A stretch of 64,000 bases of DNA from an uncultured Microbacteriaceae bacterium (lineage in GTDB: Bacteria; Actinomycetota; Actinomycetes; Actinomycetales; Microbacteriaceae). The position numbers and the translations under genes are program-made. The stretch's first letter is position 1. Every line of letters starts with the position of its first letter. The DNA lies in contig CAKZKU010000294.1 of NCBI GenBank assembly GCA_937124545.1, positions 1-64,000 on the forward strand. The letters are read 5' to 3'. The notes under the pieces are model-generated. The model had not been told where the DNA came from and made no database searches. It was given only the letters and a program-made list of their open reading frames with translations. Shown one piece after another: positions 28,865-42,766 of the stretch.

Positions 28865-29196
28865 TTGACCGGTCCGGTGTATTTTTCACCGGGACCCTGA
28901 CCGGGAGCATCCGGGTACTGCGAGGCCTCGCGGAAAGCGAGCTGCACGGACCGAACCCCATCGCGAAGGCTCCTGGCGTGATGATCGCCTATTTCAGGAG
29001 CAGCGGCCACCACAAGGCCCGCGAGCGCGGTGATGAGCTTTCGAGCCTCTGCGAGATCGGTCTCCTCCTCGGGGTTGTCCGAGAGCCCGCATTTGACGGC
29101 GGCAGCCGAGAGGAGGTGCACAGCGACCGTGGTGATTACTTCGACGGCGGGAACCTCCCCGATATCGCGGCCTAGTTCATCCAGGTCATCAGCCAC
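28861..29196 (-). CDS. DUF1844 family protein
   Basis: '[38 protein letters not shown]...[13 protein letters not shown]', located next to infC. Likely GTG start at 29196. Confidence 0.85.
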   Translation of the reverse strand: MADDLDELGRDIGEVPAVEVITTVAVHLLSAAAVKCGLSDNPEEETDLAEARKLITALAGLVVAAAPEIGDHHARSLRDGVRSVQLAFREASQYPDAPGQGPGEKYTGPVN

Positions 29197-29440
29197 AATT
29201 TTCTCCTCACACTCGCCAGAGCGGCGAAACACTGCTATCGTTTCGAGCGTTGTCTGCTCGTTGGGCGGTCAGCACACGAAAGTGGAGAAATCTCCCACCT
29301 GTGTATGCCGGAAAGATAAGGCTACCGGGTCGTTGTACTCCGTGAATCTGAGATTCACAGCGTCAAGGGTGCGACACAGCTTCGGCTGTGGGGTGACCTC
29401 TGCTTTCACAGATTATGTTCGTGAAGAAAAGGAGAGTCGC

Positions 29441-30181
29441 ATCAGCGATCCGAGGATTAACGACCGCATCCGTGCCACCGAGGTTCGCCTCGTCGGGCCC
29501 GAAGGTGAACAGGTCGGAGTGGTACGCGTGGATGTTGCGCTGCGTCTAGCTCAAGAGGCTGACCTTGATTTGGTGGAGGTTTCCCCCAACTCGAACCCAC
29601 CCGTTGTCAAAGTAATGGATTACGGCAAGTTCAAATACGAGGCAGCACAGAAAGCAAAAGAAGCTCGTAAGAATCAGGCGAACACGATCCTCAAAGAGGT
29701 TCGCTTCCGCCTGAAAATCGATACGCACGACTACGAAACCAAGCGCAAACGCGCTGAGACCTTCCTCAAAGCGGGCGACAAGGTCAAGGCCATGATTTTG
29801 TTCCGCGGTCGAGAGCAATCTCGCCCCGAGCAGGGTGTGCGTTTGTTGCAGCGTTTCGCAGAAGACGTCTCGGAATACGGAGTTGTGGAGTTCACGCCCA
29901 CCATCGATGGTCGCAACATGGTCATGGTGATTGGTCCCCTGAAATCCAAAGCGGACGCGAAAGCAGCGCAGGCGAAGGAAAAAGAAGACGCCCGCGTCGC
30001 GGCACCTGCCGCCCCTGAGCCAGAAACCCCGGAAGCGAAGGCTCCCGAAAAACCGAAAACCGAGGAAAAGAAGCCCGCTGCCGTAGCGAAAAAAGCCCCC
30101 GCGGCGAAGAAGCCAGCAGCAGCCTCGGCAGCCAAGCCCGCAGCAAAGACCACCAAGAAAAAGGAAGAGAAAGATGCCTAA
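29441..30181 (+). CDS. infC: Translation initiation factor IF-3, apparent ATC start codon
   Basis: '[27 protein letters not shown]...[27 protein letters not shown]' canonical IF-3, followed by an Ala/Lys/Pro tail. AAGGAG at 29429-29434 is 6 nt before ATC at 29441, and no in-frame ATG/GTG/TTG lies nearby. Confidence 0.9.
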   Translation: MSDPRINDRIRATEVRLVGPEGEQVGVVRVDVALRLAQEADLDLVEVSPNSNPPVVKVMDYGKFKYEAAQKAKEARKNQANTILKEVRFRLKIDTHDYETKRKRAETFLKAGDKVKAMILFRGREQSRPEQGVRLLQRFAEDVSEYGVVEFTPTIDGRNMVMVIGPLKSKADAKAAQAKEKEDARVAAPAAPEPETPEAKAPEKPKTEEKKPAAVAKKAPAAKKPAAASAAKPAAKTTKKKEEKDA

Positions 30182-30368
30182 GCAGAAGAGCCACTCCGGC
30201 GCCAAGAAGCGCTTCAAGGTGACCGGTAGCGGAAAAATCATGAAGCAGGGTGCCGGAATGCGCCACAACCTGGAGAAGAAATCCAGCCGCGTCACGCGTC
30301 GCTTGAACCACGAGCAGGTCCTGCCCAAGCAGGATGCCAAAGTCATCAAGAAGCTTCTCGCCAACTAG
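30174..30368 (+). CDS. rpmI: 50S ribosomal protein L35
   Basis: [44 protein letters not shown]. Confidence 0.98.
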   Translation: MPKQKSHSGAKKRFKVTGSGKIMKQGAGMRHNLEKKSSRVTRRLNHEQVLPKQDAKVIKKLLAN

Positions 30369-30395
30369 ACCTGAACGAAACGAAGGAAACGAATA

Positions 30396-30782
30396 ATGGC
30401 ACGTGTAAAGAATGCGGTAAACGCACACAAAAAGCGTCGGGTTATCCTCGAGCGCGCTTCGGGCTACCGCGGTCAGCGCTCACGCTTGTACCGGAAAGCC
30501 AAAGAGCAGGTCATTCACTCGCTCGTTTACAGCTACCGCGATCGTCGCCAGCGCAAAGGTGACTTCCGCCGCTTGTGGATTCAGCGCATCAACGCAGCAT
30601 CGCGTGCGAACGGAATGACCTATAACCGCTTCATCCAGGGCCTCGGCCTTGCGGGAATCGAAGTCGACCGTCGGATGCTCGCTGAGCTCGCCGTCAATGA
30701 GCCCGCTGCGTTCGCAACGCTGGTGGCAGAAGCCAAGAAAGCTCTACCCAAGGACACTTCGGCACCCGCCGTCAAGTCCTAA
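30396..30782 (+). CDS. rplT: 50S ribosomal protein L20
   Basis: [39 protein letters not shown]. Confidence 0.98.
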   Translation: MARVKNAVNAHKKRRVILERASGYRGQRSRLYRKAKEQVIHSLVYSYRDRRQRKGDFRRLWIQRINAASRANGMTYNRFIQGLGLAGIEVDRRMLAELAVNEPAAFATLVAEAKKALPKDTSAPAVKS

Positions 30783-30790
30783 CGCTCGTT

Positions 30791-30823
30791 CACAAAACCC
30801 CGGCACTATGCCGGGGTTTTGTG
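30791..30823 (+). terminator. Rho-independent-like terminator after rplT
   Basis: CACAAAACCCCGGC-ACTAT-GCCGGGGTTTTGTG perfect hairpin with T-run. Confidence 0.9.
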
Positions 30824-30878
30824 CTTTCTGGGGGTGAGTCCTGGGGGTCGGCTTGCGCCAAGCCCGTACTCTAAGGGG

Positions 30879-32760
<1,882 letters not shown>

Positions 32761-32761
<1 letters not shown>

Positions 32762-35268
32762 TGCGCGCGCCGCTGTCCTGGCTCCGTGAGTATGTTGACC
32801 TGCCAGCCGATGTGACACCGGAGAGTGTTCACGCTGCATTGGTTTCTGTGGGGCTCGAAGAAGAGGGTGTTCACAGGTTTGAGCTCGAAGGCCCCGTTGT
32901 CGTGGGCGAAGTACTCGAATTTGCCGAGGAGCCCCAGTCCAATGGCAAAACTATTCGCTGGTGCCAGGTCAAAGTAGCCCAGAGTGATTCCGATGATGCC
33001 CCCGCAGTGCGGGGAATTGTCTGCGGGGCAGGCAACTTTTTTGTTGGGGACCTGGTGGTGGTGTCCCTGCCGGGCGCTGTTCTCCCCGGTCCCTTCCCCA
33101 TCAGTGCTCGCAAGACATACGGCCACGTGTCTGATGGCATGATCGCCTCGGCCAAAGAGCTCGGTTTGGGTGATGACCACGAGGGGATCCTTCGGTTAGC
33201 CGAGCTGGGCATCAGCGCTGACGTGGGTACCGACGCAATCGCGCTGCTGGGTCTCGATGATGTTGCTCCCGAAATGAATGTCACCCCGGATCGCGGTTAC
33301 GCGCTCTCCATTCGTGGAATTGCTCGCGAATACCACCACGCGACCGGCTCAGCGTTTCGCGACCCCGCTCTCGCTCTGACTCCAGACGTGGGGGAGGGGT
33401 TCCCCGTCACGCTTGCTGACTCTGCGCCGCTGCGAGGTGTGCAGGGCTGTCAGGTTTTCATTACCCGTGCGGTGAGGGGAATTGATCCAACCCGTCCGAC
33501 GCCGGCGTTCATGGTCGCTCGCTTAGCGCTTGCCGGTGTTCGTTCCATCTCGCTTCCTGTCGACATCACCAACTACGTGATGCTCGAGATGGGGCAGCCG
33601 ATCCACGGTTATGACCTCGACACGCTGAGTGGTGGAATCACGGTGCGCAGAGCGGCCGCAGGCGAAACGCTCGTCACTCTCGACGGTCATGAGCGCACTC
33701 TCCATCCGGAGGACCTCACGATTACCGACGATTCGGGGGTGATCGGGCTCGCTGGAGTGATGGGTGGCGCCAAGACCGAAATTTCTGACGCAACCACCGC
33801 GGTGCTGGTTGAAGCGGCATGGTTCGAACCGGTCTCGATTGCTCGGACGCAGCGCCGGCACAAGCTCCCCAGCGAAGCCTCCAAACGTTTTGCCCGCGGC
33901 GTTGACCCGCTGGTGGCTGAAGCCGCAGCGGAACGCGTTGTGGCGCTGCTCGAAGAGCACGCGGGAGGCACCCGCGACCCGCTCGGCTCCAGGGTGATGG
34001 CGGACTCAGCCGGGGTGATGCCAGCCTTTGTTATGCCGGGTCGCGCCGTCGAGAAGCTCACCGGTATGGATGTGTCGTCGGACACCGTGCAGAACGTGCT
34101 GAGGGATATCGGTGCTGAGGTTGTGGTGGAGGGGGAGGCCCTTCGGGTTACGCCCCCATCGTGGAGACCGGACATTGTTGATGTTCAGGGCCTGATCGAA
34201 GAAGTAGCGCGGATTGTCGGATACGACACCATTCCCTCGGCGCTCCCGATTGCACCAGCGGGGAGAGGCCTTACTTCTGAGCAAGCCGCAAAGCGTCGGA
34301 TTACCCGAAATCTAGCGGCGCGGGGAATGACCGAGGTGTTGGCCTACCCGTTCGTTTCCGGCTCAGACAATGAGATGTTTGGTGAGCGACGCAATGCCGG
34401 GGTTCCTCTCCACAACGCGATTGACGCTCAAATAAACCGCATGCGGACCAGTTTGATTCCGGGCCTGCTAGAGACGGCCCATCGTAATCTCTCTCGAGGG
34501 TTCTCTTCGCTGGCGATCTTCGAGGCCGGCGTTGTTTTTGAGGCAGCCGACGGACCGTTGGGAACCGAGGGAATACCCGTGGGCAATGCGCAGCCTTCTG
34601 CTGCGGAGCTCACTTCCCTTTACGACTCTGTTCCGGCACAGCCGTGGAGTGTCGCTGGGCTATTTGTCGGTAGCGCGGTGGAAAAAGTTCCTTTTGCCGA
34701 GGCGGTTCCGAGTGATGTGCGAGATGCACTGGACGCTGCCCAAGCTGTGGCGCATGCTGCTGGCGGCCACCTGACGGTCACTCAGGAGACACACGAAGCC
34801 TTCCACCCGAACCGTTTTGCCCACCTCTGGGTGGGAGACACTCGAGTCGGATATGCGGGGGAGCTCCTGCCTTCAGTGGCGATCGAACGAGACCTTCCGC
34901 GCAGGGTTTCGCTGTTCCACCTCAACGGTGACTCGTTGCTCGCCGCGCTGGGTCATGCCCCGCATGAGGCGACTGCGTTATCGGTGTATCCGGCGGCGAC
35001 GCAAGATGTTTCCCTGGTAGTGGACCGCGGCGTGCCCGCGGGTGATGTGCAATCTGCGCTCATCGAGGGTGCGGGTGAGTTATTGGAGTCACTAGCGCTG
35101 GTTGACGATTACCGCGGTAGCGGGATTGACGAGAAACAGAAGTCGCTGACATTCGCGTTGCGGTTTCGGTCCGATGATCGGACGTTGACTGCCGGCGAGG
35201 CAACGGAAGCGAAAGACGCGGGTGTCGCTCTGGCAGCCGCTCGTCACGGGGCCACCCTGCGCGCCTAA
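32761..35268 (+). CDS. pheT: Phenylalanyl-tRNA synthetase beta subunit
   Basis: MRAPLSWLREYVDLPADVTPESVHAALVSVGLEEEGV; B3/B4, B5 and FDX-ACB regions recognisable. Confidence 0.97.
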
Positions 35269-35307
35269 CCCCTTCTGTACCTTCAATTACTGCTCTAAGG
35301 TTGGTCT

Positions 35308-36363
35308 ATGACTTTTCGTGTGGCGATTGCTGGGGCAAGCGGATACGCCGGCGGCGAGCTCGCACGACTGCTCGCGGCACATCCCGACTACGAGGTGACG
35401 ACACTTGCTGCCCACACCGCGGCGGGACAGCCGGTCAGCGCCGTCCACCCACATTTGTCTAGCTTCGCTGATGCGACATTCGTCGAAACCTCGGTGGACA
35501 CACTAAAGGGGCATGATGTTGTCGCCCTGGCTCTTCCTCATGGGGAATCTGGCGCCCTTGGTGATGCTCTCAGCGCGAGCGGTGACCAGACGGTGCTGGT
35601 CGACTTAGGAGCCGATCGACGGCTAGAAAGCGCTGCCGACTGGGACCAGTTTTATGGCGGTAACTTTTGCGCACCCTTCACCTATGGAATGCCCGAGCTG
35701 GTGAGAGTGACTGGGCCCACATCCCGGGACTTGCTCTCACAAACACACACCATTGCGGTGCCTGGCTGCAACGCGACCGCCGTTACTTTGGCGCTTGCTC
35801 CGCTTCTTGCCCGCGGTGTCATCCAGGGCGACGACATTTCGGCTGTCCTCGCTGTCGGTTCATCAGGTGCTGGTCGATCTCTCCGCAGTGACCTGTTGGC
35901 CGCCGAAGTCACAGGCTCCGCCCGACCGTATGCCGTTGGCGGTATACATCGTCACCTCCCGGAAATTCGCCAGAACTTTTCTTTGGCCGCGGGGCTAAAC
36001 ACTTCCGTGTCGATGACCCCGGTGCTTGTGCCGATGTCGCGCGGGATTCTTGCCACCTGCAGTGCACCGCTGGCGGGCGCTTACGATGTGGACCAGGTTC
36101 ATTCGGTGGTGATGGATGCTTACGCCAGTGAACCCTTTATCCGCGTCTACGACCAAGGATTGTTCCCCGCGACCGGCGATGTCCTCGGGTCAAACACTCT
36201 CGCGTTGGGGGTAAGTGTCGATGCTGCTGTCAATCGCGTCATCGTGGTCGCAGCTCTCGACAACCTGGTGAAGGGCACAGCGGGTGCGGCGCTGCAAAGT
36301 TTGAATCTCGCGTTAGGCCTTGAGGAGTCGTCGGGGCTTACCACCGATGGGATCGCGCCGTGA
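35308..36363 (+). CDS. argC: N-acetyl-gamma-glutamyl-phosphate reductase
   Basis: 'AGASGYAGGELARLLAAHPDYEV', 'VPGCNATAVTLALAPLL', 'HRHLPEIRQ'. Confidence 0.97.
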   Translation: MTFRVAIAGASGYAGGELARLLAAHPDYEVTTLAAHTAAGQPVSAVHPHLSSFADATFVETSVDTLKGHDVVALALPHGESGALGDALSASGDQTVLVDLGADRRLESAADWDQFYGGNFCAPFTYGMPELVRVTGPTSRDLLSQTHTIAVPGCNATAVTLALAPLLARGVIQGDDISAVLAVGSSGAGRSLRSDLLAAEVTGSARPYAVGGIHRHLPEIRQNFSLAAGLNTSVSMTPVLVPMSRGILATCSAPLAGAYDVDQVHSVVMDAYASEPFIRVYDQGLFPATGDVLGSNTLALGVSVDAAVNRVIVVAALDNLVKGTAGAALQSLNLALGLEESSGLTTDGIAP

Positions 36364-37532
36364 GCGTGACCGCGGCTGCGGGCTTTCGCGCCGGCAGCGC
36401 AGAAGCCGGGCTTGCCGCGCGCGGGGGCGTTGACCTCACCGTCGTGATCAACGACGGCGACATGATTCCAGCAGCGTGCGTGTTCACGACCAATAAGGCC
36501 AAAGCCCACCCGATCTTGTGGTCACAACAGGTCATCGCCTCCGGCGAGGCCCGGGCGATCGTGCTCAACGCTGGCGGGGCAAACTGTTTCACCGGCCCGG
36601 AAGGTTTCGCGCTCACCCACGCCAGTGCAGAAACACTTGCCGGCTTGTTGGATAACACGGGAGCCAGTGAAGTGTTGGTGTGCTCGACCGGATTGATTGG
36701 CGAGTTGCTTCCTGCGGGAGCGGTCCTGCAGGGCATTGAGCGGGCGGTTGCTCTCGCTGACACCGGTGTGGACGCGGGTATTGCCTCGTCGCAGGCGATT
36801 TTGACCACCGATTCACATCCCAAGACTTCGGTGAAGACCCTTGAGGTCGAGGGGGGAGTAATCACCATCGGGGGGATGGCCAAAGGGGCAGGAATGCTTG
36901 CCCCAGGTCTTGCCACCATGCTGGTCGTGATGACAACCGATGCGGTGTTGGCGCCCGCCCAGTTAGATCGGGCTCTCCGGGCAGCGACCAGGCTCACGTT
37001 TGATCGCCTCGATTCGGATGGTGCAATGTCCACTAACGACCAGGTCACTCTCATGGCTTCCGGTGCAAGCGGTCTGAGCCCTGATGAGACAGCGTTTGGA
37101 ACAGCTCTCACCTCTCTGTGCGCTGACCTTGCCCAACAGCTGTTGGCTGATGCCGAGGGCTCCAGTCACGACATCACGATTACCGTGACCGGTGCACGCA
37201 CGGAGGATGACGCCGTAAAGGTCGGGCGGGCAGTCGCCCGGAACAATCTTTTCAAGGCTGCGATGTTTGGCGAGGATGCCAACTGGGGGCGGGTGTTGGC
37301 TGCGATTGGCACGGTTGATGCGGAATTTGATGTTTATGCCGTGGACGTGAGCATGAACGGTGTGCGGGTGTGCCACGCGGGGGCACCCGATCGCCCCCGT
37401 AGCGAGGTCGACCTTGGGCCCCGAGCCATTGAGGTGCTGATTGAGCTGCACGCCGGTTCGCACCAGGCGAGCATTTGGACGAATGACCTCACTCACGCGT
37501 ACGTGCACGAGAACAGCGCGTACTCAAGCTGA
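36360..37532 (+). CDS. argJ: Bifunctional ornithine acetyltransferase/N-acetylglutamate synthase
   Basis: Autoprocessing region '[29 protein letters not shown]', '[11 protein letters not shown]', '[15 protein letters not shown]'. Confidence 0.97.
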   Translation: MSVTAAAGFRAGSAEAGLAARGGVDLTVVINDGDMIPAACVFTTNKAKAHPILWSQQVIASGEARAIVLNAGGANCFTGPEGFALTHASAETLAGLLDNTGASEVLVCSTGLIGELLPAGAVLQGIERAVALADTGVDAGIASSQAILTTDSHPKTSVKTLEVEGGVITIGGMAKGAGMLAPGLATMLVVMTTDAVLAPAQLDRALRAATRLTFDRLDSDGAMSTNDQVTLMASGASGLSPDETAFGTALTSLCADLAQQLLADAEGSSHDITITVTGARTEDDAVKVGRAVARNNLFKAAMFGEDANWGRVLAAIGTVDAEFDVYAVDVSMNGVRVCHAGAPDRPRSEVDLGPRAIEVLIELHAGSHQASIWTNDLTHAYVHENSAYSS

Positions 37533-38425
37533 TGGCCGTGTCACAGTCTTCCCATCCGGAAGCGTTTATCAAAGCGGCGACGCTGACGGAAGCTTTGCCG
37601 TGGATGCGTCGCTTCCAGGGCGCAATTTTTGTGATCAAGCTTGGCGGAAACGCGATGGTAGACGAGGCGCTTTTGCAGGCCTTTGCGGACGACATGGTCT
37701 TTCTTCACACGGTGGGTGTGCGGCCCGTTGTTGTCCATGGGGGTGGCCCTCAGATTTCCGAGGCTCTTGCCGACCGGGGTATCGACAGCGAGTTTGTGGG
37801 TGGTTATCGCGTGACGACTACCGAAGCAATTCCCGTTGTCCGCGAAGTACTCAGGGAACAGATCAGCGCCGATATTGCGACGCGCATTAATCACCACCAC
37901 GATATGGCGGTCGTGCTCTCGGGGGAAGACAATGAGCTTTTCACGGCTGTTCGCAGGGGTGCACAGGTTGATGGCATAGCAGTCGATCTTGGTCATGTGG
38001 GCGAAGTGGTCGGCGTGAAACCCGAGGCCCTGGAGCAACTCCTGAGCGAGGGAAAAATTCCCGTGGTGTCATCGTTGGCGCCCGAGGTCGATAGTGCGGC
38101 CGTGTTGAACGTCAACGCTGACACGGCGGCCGCCGCCCTGGCAGTGGCTCTGAAGGCGGCAAAACTCGTGCTGCTCACCGATGTTCCGGGTTTGTATGAC
38201 AAATGGCCTGACACAGAGTCGGTGGTTTCCTCGATGACCGCAGACGAGCTGGAGGCCCTCTTGCCGAGTCTCGAGTCGGGAATGATTCCCAAGATGCAGG
38301 CATGCCTGGATGCGGTTCGTGGCGGGGTATCGAAGTCCGCCATTATTGATGGCAGACTGGCGCACTCTGTCTTGCTCGAGGCCTTCACGACAGACGGAAT
38401 AGGAACCGAGGTAGTAGCGCCATGA
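37532..38425 (+). CDS. argB: Acetylglutamate kinase
   Basis: '[47 protein letters not shown]', '[17 protein letters not shown]', '[34 protein letters not shown]'. Confidence 0.97.
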   Translation: MAVSQSSHPEAFIKAATLTEALPWMRRFQGAIFVIKLGGNAMVDEALLQAFADDMVFLHTVGVRPVVVHGGGPQISEALADRGIDSEFVGGYRVTTTEAIPVVREVLREQISADIATRINHHHDMAVVLSGEDNELFTAVRRGAQVDGIAVDLGHVGEVVGVKPEALEQLLSEGKIPVVSSLAPEVDSAAVLNVNADTAAAALAVALKAAKLVLLTDVPGLYDKWPDTESVVSSMTADELEALLPSLESGMIPKMQACLDAVRGGVSKSAIIDGRLAHSVLLEAFTTDGIGTEVVAP

Positions 38426-39366
38426 CCCGACACTTTTTGCGTGATGACGACATCAGCCCGGCAGAACAGGCCGACATCCTCGACCTGGCCCATGCTCTCA
38501 AACGCGATCGTTTTTCAACCCGTCCCCTGGAGGGGCCGCAAACAGTGGCGGTCATTTTTGATAAGTCCTCGACCAGAACCCGGGTGTCCTTTGCCGTGGG
38601 AATTGCTGATTTGGGCGGGCAGCCGCTGATCATTTCCACCGCCAATTCTCAACTCGGTGGAAAAGAAACTCCCTCCGATACTGCACGGGTGCTTGAGCGC
38701 ATGGTGGCAGCGATTGTGTGGCGGACATATGCCCAATCGGGACTGGAAGAAATGGCCGCTGGTACCACGGTGCCGGTGATCAATTCACTGAGCGATGACT
38801 TTCACCCCTGCCAACTGCTGGCCGATTTGTTGACCATTCGCGAACACAAGGGATCACTCGCCGGTCTAACTGTCACGTTTGTGGGCGATGGGGGGAGCAA
38901 CATGGCTCACAGTTATGCCCTCGCTGGCGCAACCGCAGGAATGCACGTTCGCATCGCGTGCCCCGAAACGTTCAAACCCGGGGCCTCGGTGGTCGGTGAT
39001 GCGCGCGCCATCGCCGAGACGACGGGCGGTTCTATTGCTGTCCTCCACCAGCTGGATGATGCCGTGGCCGGCAGCGATGTGGTGGTAACCGACACCTGGG
39101 TGTCGATGGGTAAAGAAGAAGAGAAAGCGGAGCGTGTCGCGACTTTCGGGCCTTTCCAGGTCGGTGCTCCCGCGATGGCTCTCGCGAAAGACGACGCAAT
39201 TTTTCTTCACTGTCTGCCCGCAGATCGAGGTTTTGAGGTGACCCCGGAGGTTATTGATGGCCCCCAGAGTGTGATCTGGGATGAGTCGGAAAACCGGCTG
39301 CACGCGCAGAAAGCCCTCATGGTGTGGCTTTTGGAGCGGGCTGAGTCCTCCACGTCGCGCCGATAG
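38422..39366 (+). CDS. argF: Ornithine carbamoyltransferase
   Basis: '[16 protein letters not shown]', '[13 protein letters not shown]', '[20 protein letters not shown]'. Confidence 0.97.
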   Translation: MTRHFLRDDDISPAEQADILDLAHALKRDRFSTRPLEGPQTVAVIFDKSSTRTRVSFAVGIADLGGQPLIISTANSQLGGKETPSDTARVLERMVAAIVWRTYAQSGLEEMAAGTTVPVINSLSDDFHPCQLLADLLTIREHKGSLAGLTVTFVGDGGSNMAHSYALAGATAGMHVRIACPETFKPGASVVGDARAIAETTGGSIAVLHQLDDAVAGSDVVVTDTWVSMGKEEEKAERVATFGPFQVGAPAMALAKDDAIFLHCLPADRGFEVTPEVIDGPQSVIWDESENRLHAQKALMVWLLERAESSTSRR

Positions 39367-39414
39367 ACTGGGCTTTCACCACCTGGTGACCTCTGAGAGA
39401 AAGTAGTTTCCTTC

Positions 39415-40611
39415 GTGACTGATCGCGTTGTCTTGGCATATTCCGGCGGACTGGATACCTCTGTGGGTATCGGGTGGCTTCAGGACGCCACCGGAAAAGA
39501 AGTGATTGCTCTCGCTGTTGATGTCGGCCAGGGTGGCGAAAACATGGACGACATTCGCCAGCGCGCCCTTGACTGTGGTGCGGTGGAAGCAATCGTGGTG
39601 GACGCAAAAGACGAATTTGCCAACGACTTTGTGATGCCTGCTTTGAAAGCTAACGCTCTGTACCAAAAGCGCTACCCCCTGGTGTCCGCTCTCTCACGGC
39701 CTGTCATTGCAAAGCACCTGGCCCGTGTGGCGCGGGAACTGGGAGCCGACTCGGTGTCACACGGTTGCACCGGCAAAGGAAATGACCAAGTCCGCTTCGA
39801 GTCAGCCGTCGCCGCTCTAGCACCAGAACTCTCCAGCATCGCTCCCATTCGGGACTTGGCGCTTACCCGAGATAAAGCCATTGTTTACGCGGAAGAAAAA
39901 GGCCTGCCCATCAAGCAGAGCAAAAAGAATTCTTACTCGATTGATAAGAACGTCTGGGGTCGCACGGTGGAAACCGGCCCGTTGGAAGACCCGTGGGCGG
40001 CTCCGCTCGATGACGTGTGGGAATACACCCAGAACCCGGACCACGGTCTTGCCGCAGAGGATGTGACCATCACGTTCACGGAGGGAATTCCCACCGCAAT
40101 CAACGGCGCATCGGTGACGCCCCTGGAAGCTATCGCTCAGCTCAACACCCTCGCCGGTGCCCACGGTGTGGGCCGGGTAGACATTATGGAAGACCGACTG
40201 GTCGGAATTAAGAGCCGCGAAATCTATGAGGTCCCCGCAGCGCTGACCCTGATCAATGCCCACGAAGAGCTGGAAAACTTGGTTTTGGAGCGCGACCTAG
40301 GTCGCTACAAGCGCAAGCTCGAAGCTGATTGGGCCAACCTGGTTTATGACGGCCTGTGGTTCTCTGACCTCAAGTCGAGCCTTGACGCGTTCTTTGAGCA
40401 CTCCCAGAAACATGTCTCTGGCGATGTGCGGGTGAACCTTTTCGCGGGACAGGCGGTGGTTACGGGGCGCCAGTCGGCCCAGAGTCTGTATGACTTTGAC
40501 CTGGCCACCTACGACACCGGTGACACTTTTGATCAGTCACACGCCAAGGGGTTCATCGAGTTGTGGTCGCTACCGAGCAAGATCTCTGCGAAGCGAAACG
40601 CCAAGAGCTAG
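39415..40611 (+). CDS. argG: Argininosuccinate synthase
   Basis: '[18 protein letters not shown]', '[15 protein letters not shown]', '[15 protein letters not shown]'. Confidence 0.97.
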   Translation: MTDRVVLAYSGGLDTSVGIGWLQDATGKEVIALAVDVGQGGENMDDIRQRALDCGAVEAIVVDAKDEFANDFVMPALKANALYQKRYPLVSALSRPVIAKHLARVARELGADSVSHGCTGKGNDQVRFESAVAALAPELSSIAPIRDLALTRDKAIVYAEEKGLPIKQSKKNSYSIDKNVWGRTVETGPLEDPWAAPLDDVWEYTQNPDHGLAAEDVTITFTEGIPTAINGASVTPLEAIAQLNTLAGAHGVGRVDIMEDRLVGIKSREIYEVPAALTLINAHEELENLVLERDLGRYKRKLEADWANLVYDGLWFSDLKSSLDAFFEHSQKHVSGDVRVNLFAGQAVVTGRQSAQSLYDFDLATYDTGDTFDQSHAKGFIELWSLPSKISAKRNAKS

Positions 40612-40619
40612 GAGTCGCT

Positions 40620-42029
40620 ATGGCCGGGGAGACAAACGCGGGCGCGCTGTGGGGTGCGCGGTTTGCCCACGGCCCCAGTGAGGCGATGGCGGCCCTGTCG
40701 CGCTCGACTCATTTCGACTGGAGGTTGGTTCCCTACGACCTGGCGGCAACGCGAGCGCACGCTGCAGAGCTTCACGACAAGGGCTTTTTGAGTCCGGACG
40801 ACTTTGCCACCGTGGGTGGCGCACTCGAGGCGCTGAGTGAAGAGTATGAGTCGGGATCTCTTGTGCCCGCCGACTCGGATGAAGATGTTCACGGCGCACT
40901 GGAGCGTATTTTGATTGAGCGTGTGGGTCCCGCCCTCGGCGGCGCTTTGCGCGCCGGGCGCAGCCGAAACGATCAAATTGCGACCTTTGTTCGGCTCTAC
41001 ATGCGCGATAGCGCTCAGGCTCTTCGCTCTGCTCTGCTCGAGGTCGCCCAGGTCTTGCACCAGAGGGCATCTGAAGTGGGGGATGCGGTAATGCCGGGAC
41101 GCACCCACTACCAACTCGCTCAACCCGTGCTCGTTGGTCACTACCTCATGGCACATGCGTGGCCTCTGGTCCGCGACGTCTCGAGGATTGACGACTTTTT
41201 GGTGAGGAACGATGTGTCGCCCTACGGTGGGGGCGCGCTTGCCGGTGGCGGAGTGGGCCTGAGCCCCGAAGCGATTGGGGCGGCGCTCGGATTTGCCTCT
41301 GTGAGCCCAAACTCTCTCGATGGCACCTCATCTCGGGATGGGGTTGCCGAGTTCCTGTTTATTGCCGCTCAGATTGGGGTTGACCTTTCTCGTGTGGCAG
41401 AGGACATCATCGTGCTGTCCTCCGGCGAGTTCGGCTACCTCACGCTAGATGACGCTTTTTCCACTGGCTCATCGATGATGCCGCAGAAGAAGAACCCCGA
41501 CATTGCGGAGCTTGCGCGGGGTAAAGCTGGCCGTTTGATCGGAAACCTCACGGGTTTGTTAGCGACCCTGAAAGCCCTCCCGCTGGCCTACAACCGCGAC
41601 TTGCAGGAGGACAAAGAGCCGCTATTTGACTCGGTTGACTCTCTCCTTTTGGTGCTGCCGGCCATGAGTGGTCTGTTGGAGACCGTTACCTTCAACCTCG
41701 ATGTCATGGCAGCGGGTTCCACGGCCGGGTTCGCTCTGGCCACCGATGTCGCCGACAGTTTGGTGGCCAACGGCGTTCCCTTCCGTGAGGCACATGAAGT
41801 TGTGGGTCAGTTGGTGAGCTGGTGCGAACAACACGGGGTTGATCTTCCCCAGGTTTCTGATGCCGAGCTTTCGGCACTCTCACCGCACCTCGCCCCGTCT
41901 GTCCGAGAGGTCATGAGCGCTGATGCCTCTGTGGCCCGCAAGAGCGGTCGAGGCGGCACCGCTCCGGCAAGGGTGGCGCAGCAGCGGGATGAGCTGAAAG
42001 CCGAACTGCAGCGACTGTCGGCGGGCTAG
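40620..42029 (+). CDS. argH: Argininosuccinate lyase
   Basis: '[17 protein letters not shown]', '[21 protein letters not shown]', '[28 protein letters not shown]'. ATG at 40620. Confidence 0.97.
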   Translation: MAGETNAGALWGARFAHGPSEAMAALSRSTHFDWRLVPYDLAATRAHAAELHDKGFLSPDDFATVGGALEALSEEYESGSLVPADSDEDVHGALERILIERVGPALGGALRAGRSRNDQIATFVRLYMRDSAQALRSALLEVAQVLHQRASEVGDAVMPGRTHYQLAQPVLVGHYLMAHAWPLVRDVSRIDDFLVRNDVSPYGGGALAGGGVGLSPEAIGAALGFASVSPNSLDGTSSRDGVAEFLFIAAQIGVDLSRVAEDIIVLSSGEFGYLTLDDAFSTGSSMMPQKKNPDIAELARGKAGRLIGNLTGLLATLKALPLAYNRDLQEDKEPLFDSVDSLLLVLPAMSGLLETVTFNLDVMAAGSTAGFALATDVADSLVANGVPFREAHEVVGQLVSWCEQHGVDLPQVSDAELSALSPHLAPSVREVMSADASVARKSGRGGTAPARVAQQRDELKAELQRLSAG

Positions 42030-42766
42030 GACTGACCACTAAAGCGCCGCAGGAACGCCTGGGTGCGCGGATCCTTTGGAGCTTGCAGAACCTCTCGTGC
42101 GGGTCCTGATTCAACGATTTGTCCGCCTTCAAGGAAGAGCACGCGGTCGGCAACATCCTGCGCAAAAGCCATTTCGTGCGTAGCCATCACGATGGTGGTT
42201 CCATCGTCCTTCAGTTTTTTGACGAGCTCAAGGACCTCTCCGACCAACTCCGGGTCAAGAGCGGAGGTAATTTCGTCAAGAAGCAGCACCTCGGGGCCCC
42301 CGGCGATTGCTCGTGCGAGGGCGACTCGTTGCTGTTGTCCTCCCGAGAGGCGGTCCGGATACCACGCTGCTTTTTCCGCGAGGCCAACATGGGAGAGAAG
42401 CTCTAGCGCGTGAGACCTGGCTGCCTGGGGTTTCATTTTTTTGACGTGAGTGAGCGACAGCGCAATGTTGTCGAGCGCAGACAGGTGGGGGAAGAGATTG
42501 AACTGTTGGAAGACCACACCGATTCGAGCTCGAACCTTATCCGGGTGCGCTCGAGGGTCAGAAATATCATCGTTGCCGAGCCAAATTTGGCCGTCGTCGA
42601 GTTGCTCTAGCAAATTTACGCAACGCAACAGCGTGGACTTCCCAGAACCACTCGCGCCAATAAGCGCAACGACTTCACCGCGGTTCACGGTTAGGGAAAT
42701 GCCGTTTAGAACGGCGGTGTCCCCAAAACTCTTGTGGAGCTCATCGAGTTGCAGGACGATGCTCAT
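42026..42766 (-). CDS. Polar amino-acid ABC transporter ATP-binding protein (GlnQ-like)
   Basis: Walker [19 protein letters not shown], signature [15 protein letters not shown], Walker [21 protein letters not shown]. Confidence 0.96.
   Translation of the reverse strand: MSIVLQLDELHKSFGDTAVLNGISLTVNRGEVVALIGASGSGKSTLLRCVNLLEQLDDGQIWLGNDDISDPRAHPDKVRARIGVVFQQFNLFPHLSALDNIALSLTHVKKMKPQAARSHALELLSHVGLAEKAAWYPDRLSGGQQQRVALARAIAGGPEVLLLDEITSALDPELVGEVLELVKKLKDDGTTIVMATHEMAFAQDVADRVLFLEGGQIVESGPAREVLQAPKDPRTQAFLRRFSGQS

Noticed and set aside
29030-29440. N-terminal extension of IF-3 from the ORF track
   Set aside because: The extension has no similarity to IF-3, crosses the divergent DUF1844 gene and the structured leader. 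The ATC start with a strong RBS explains the gene better.
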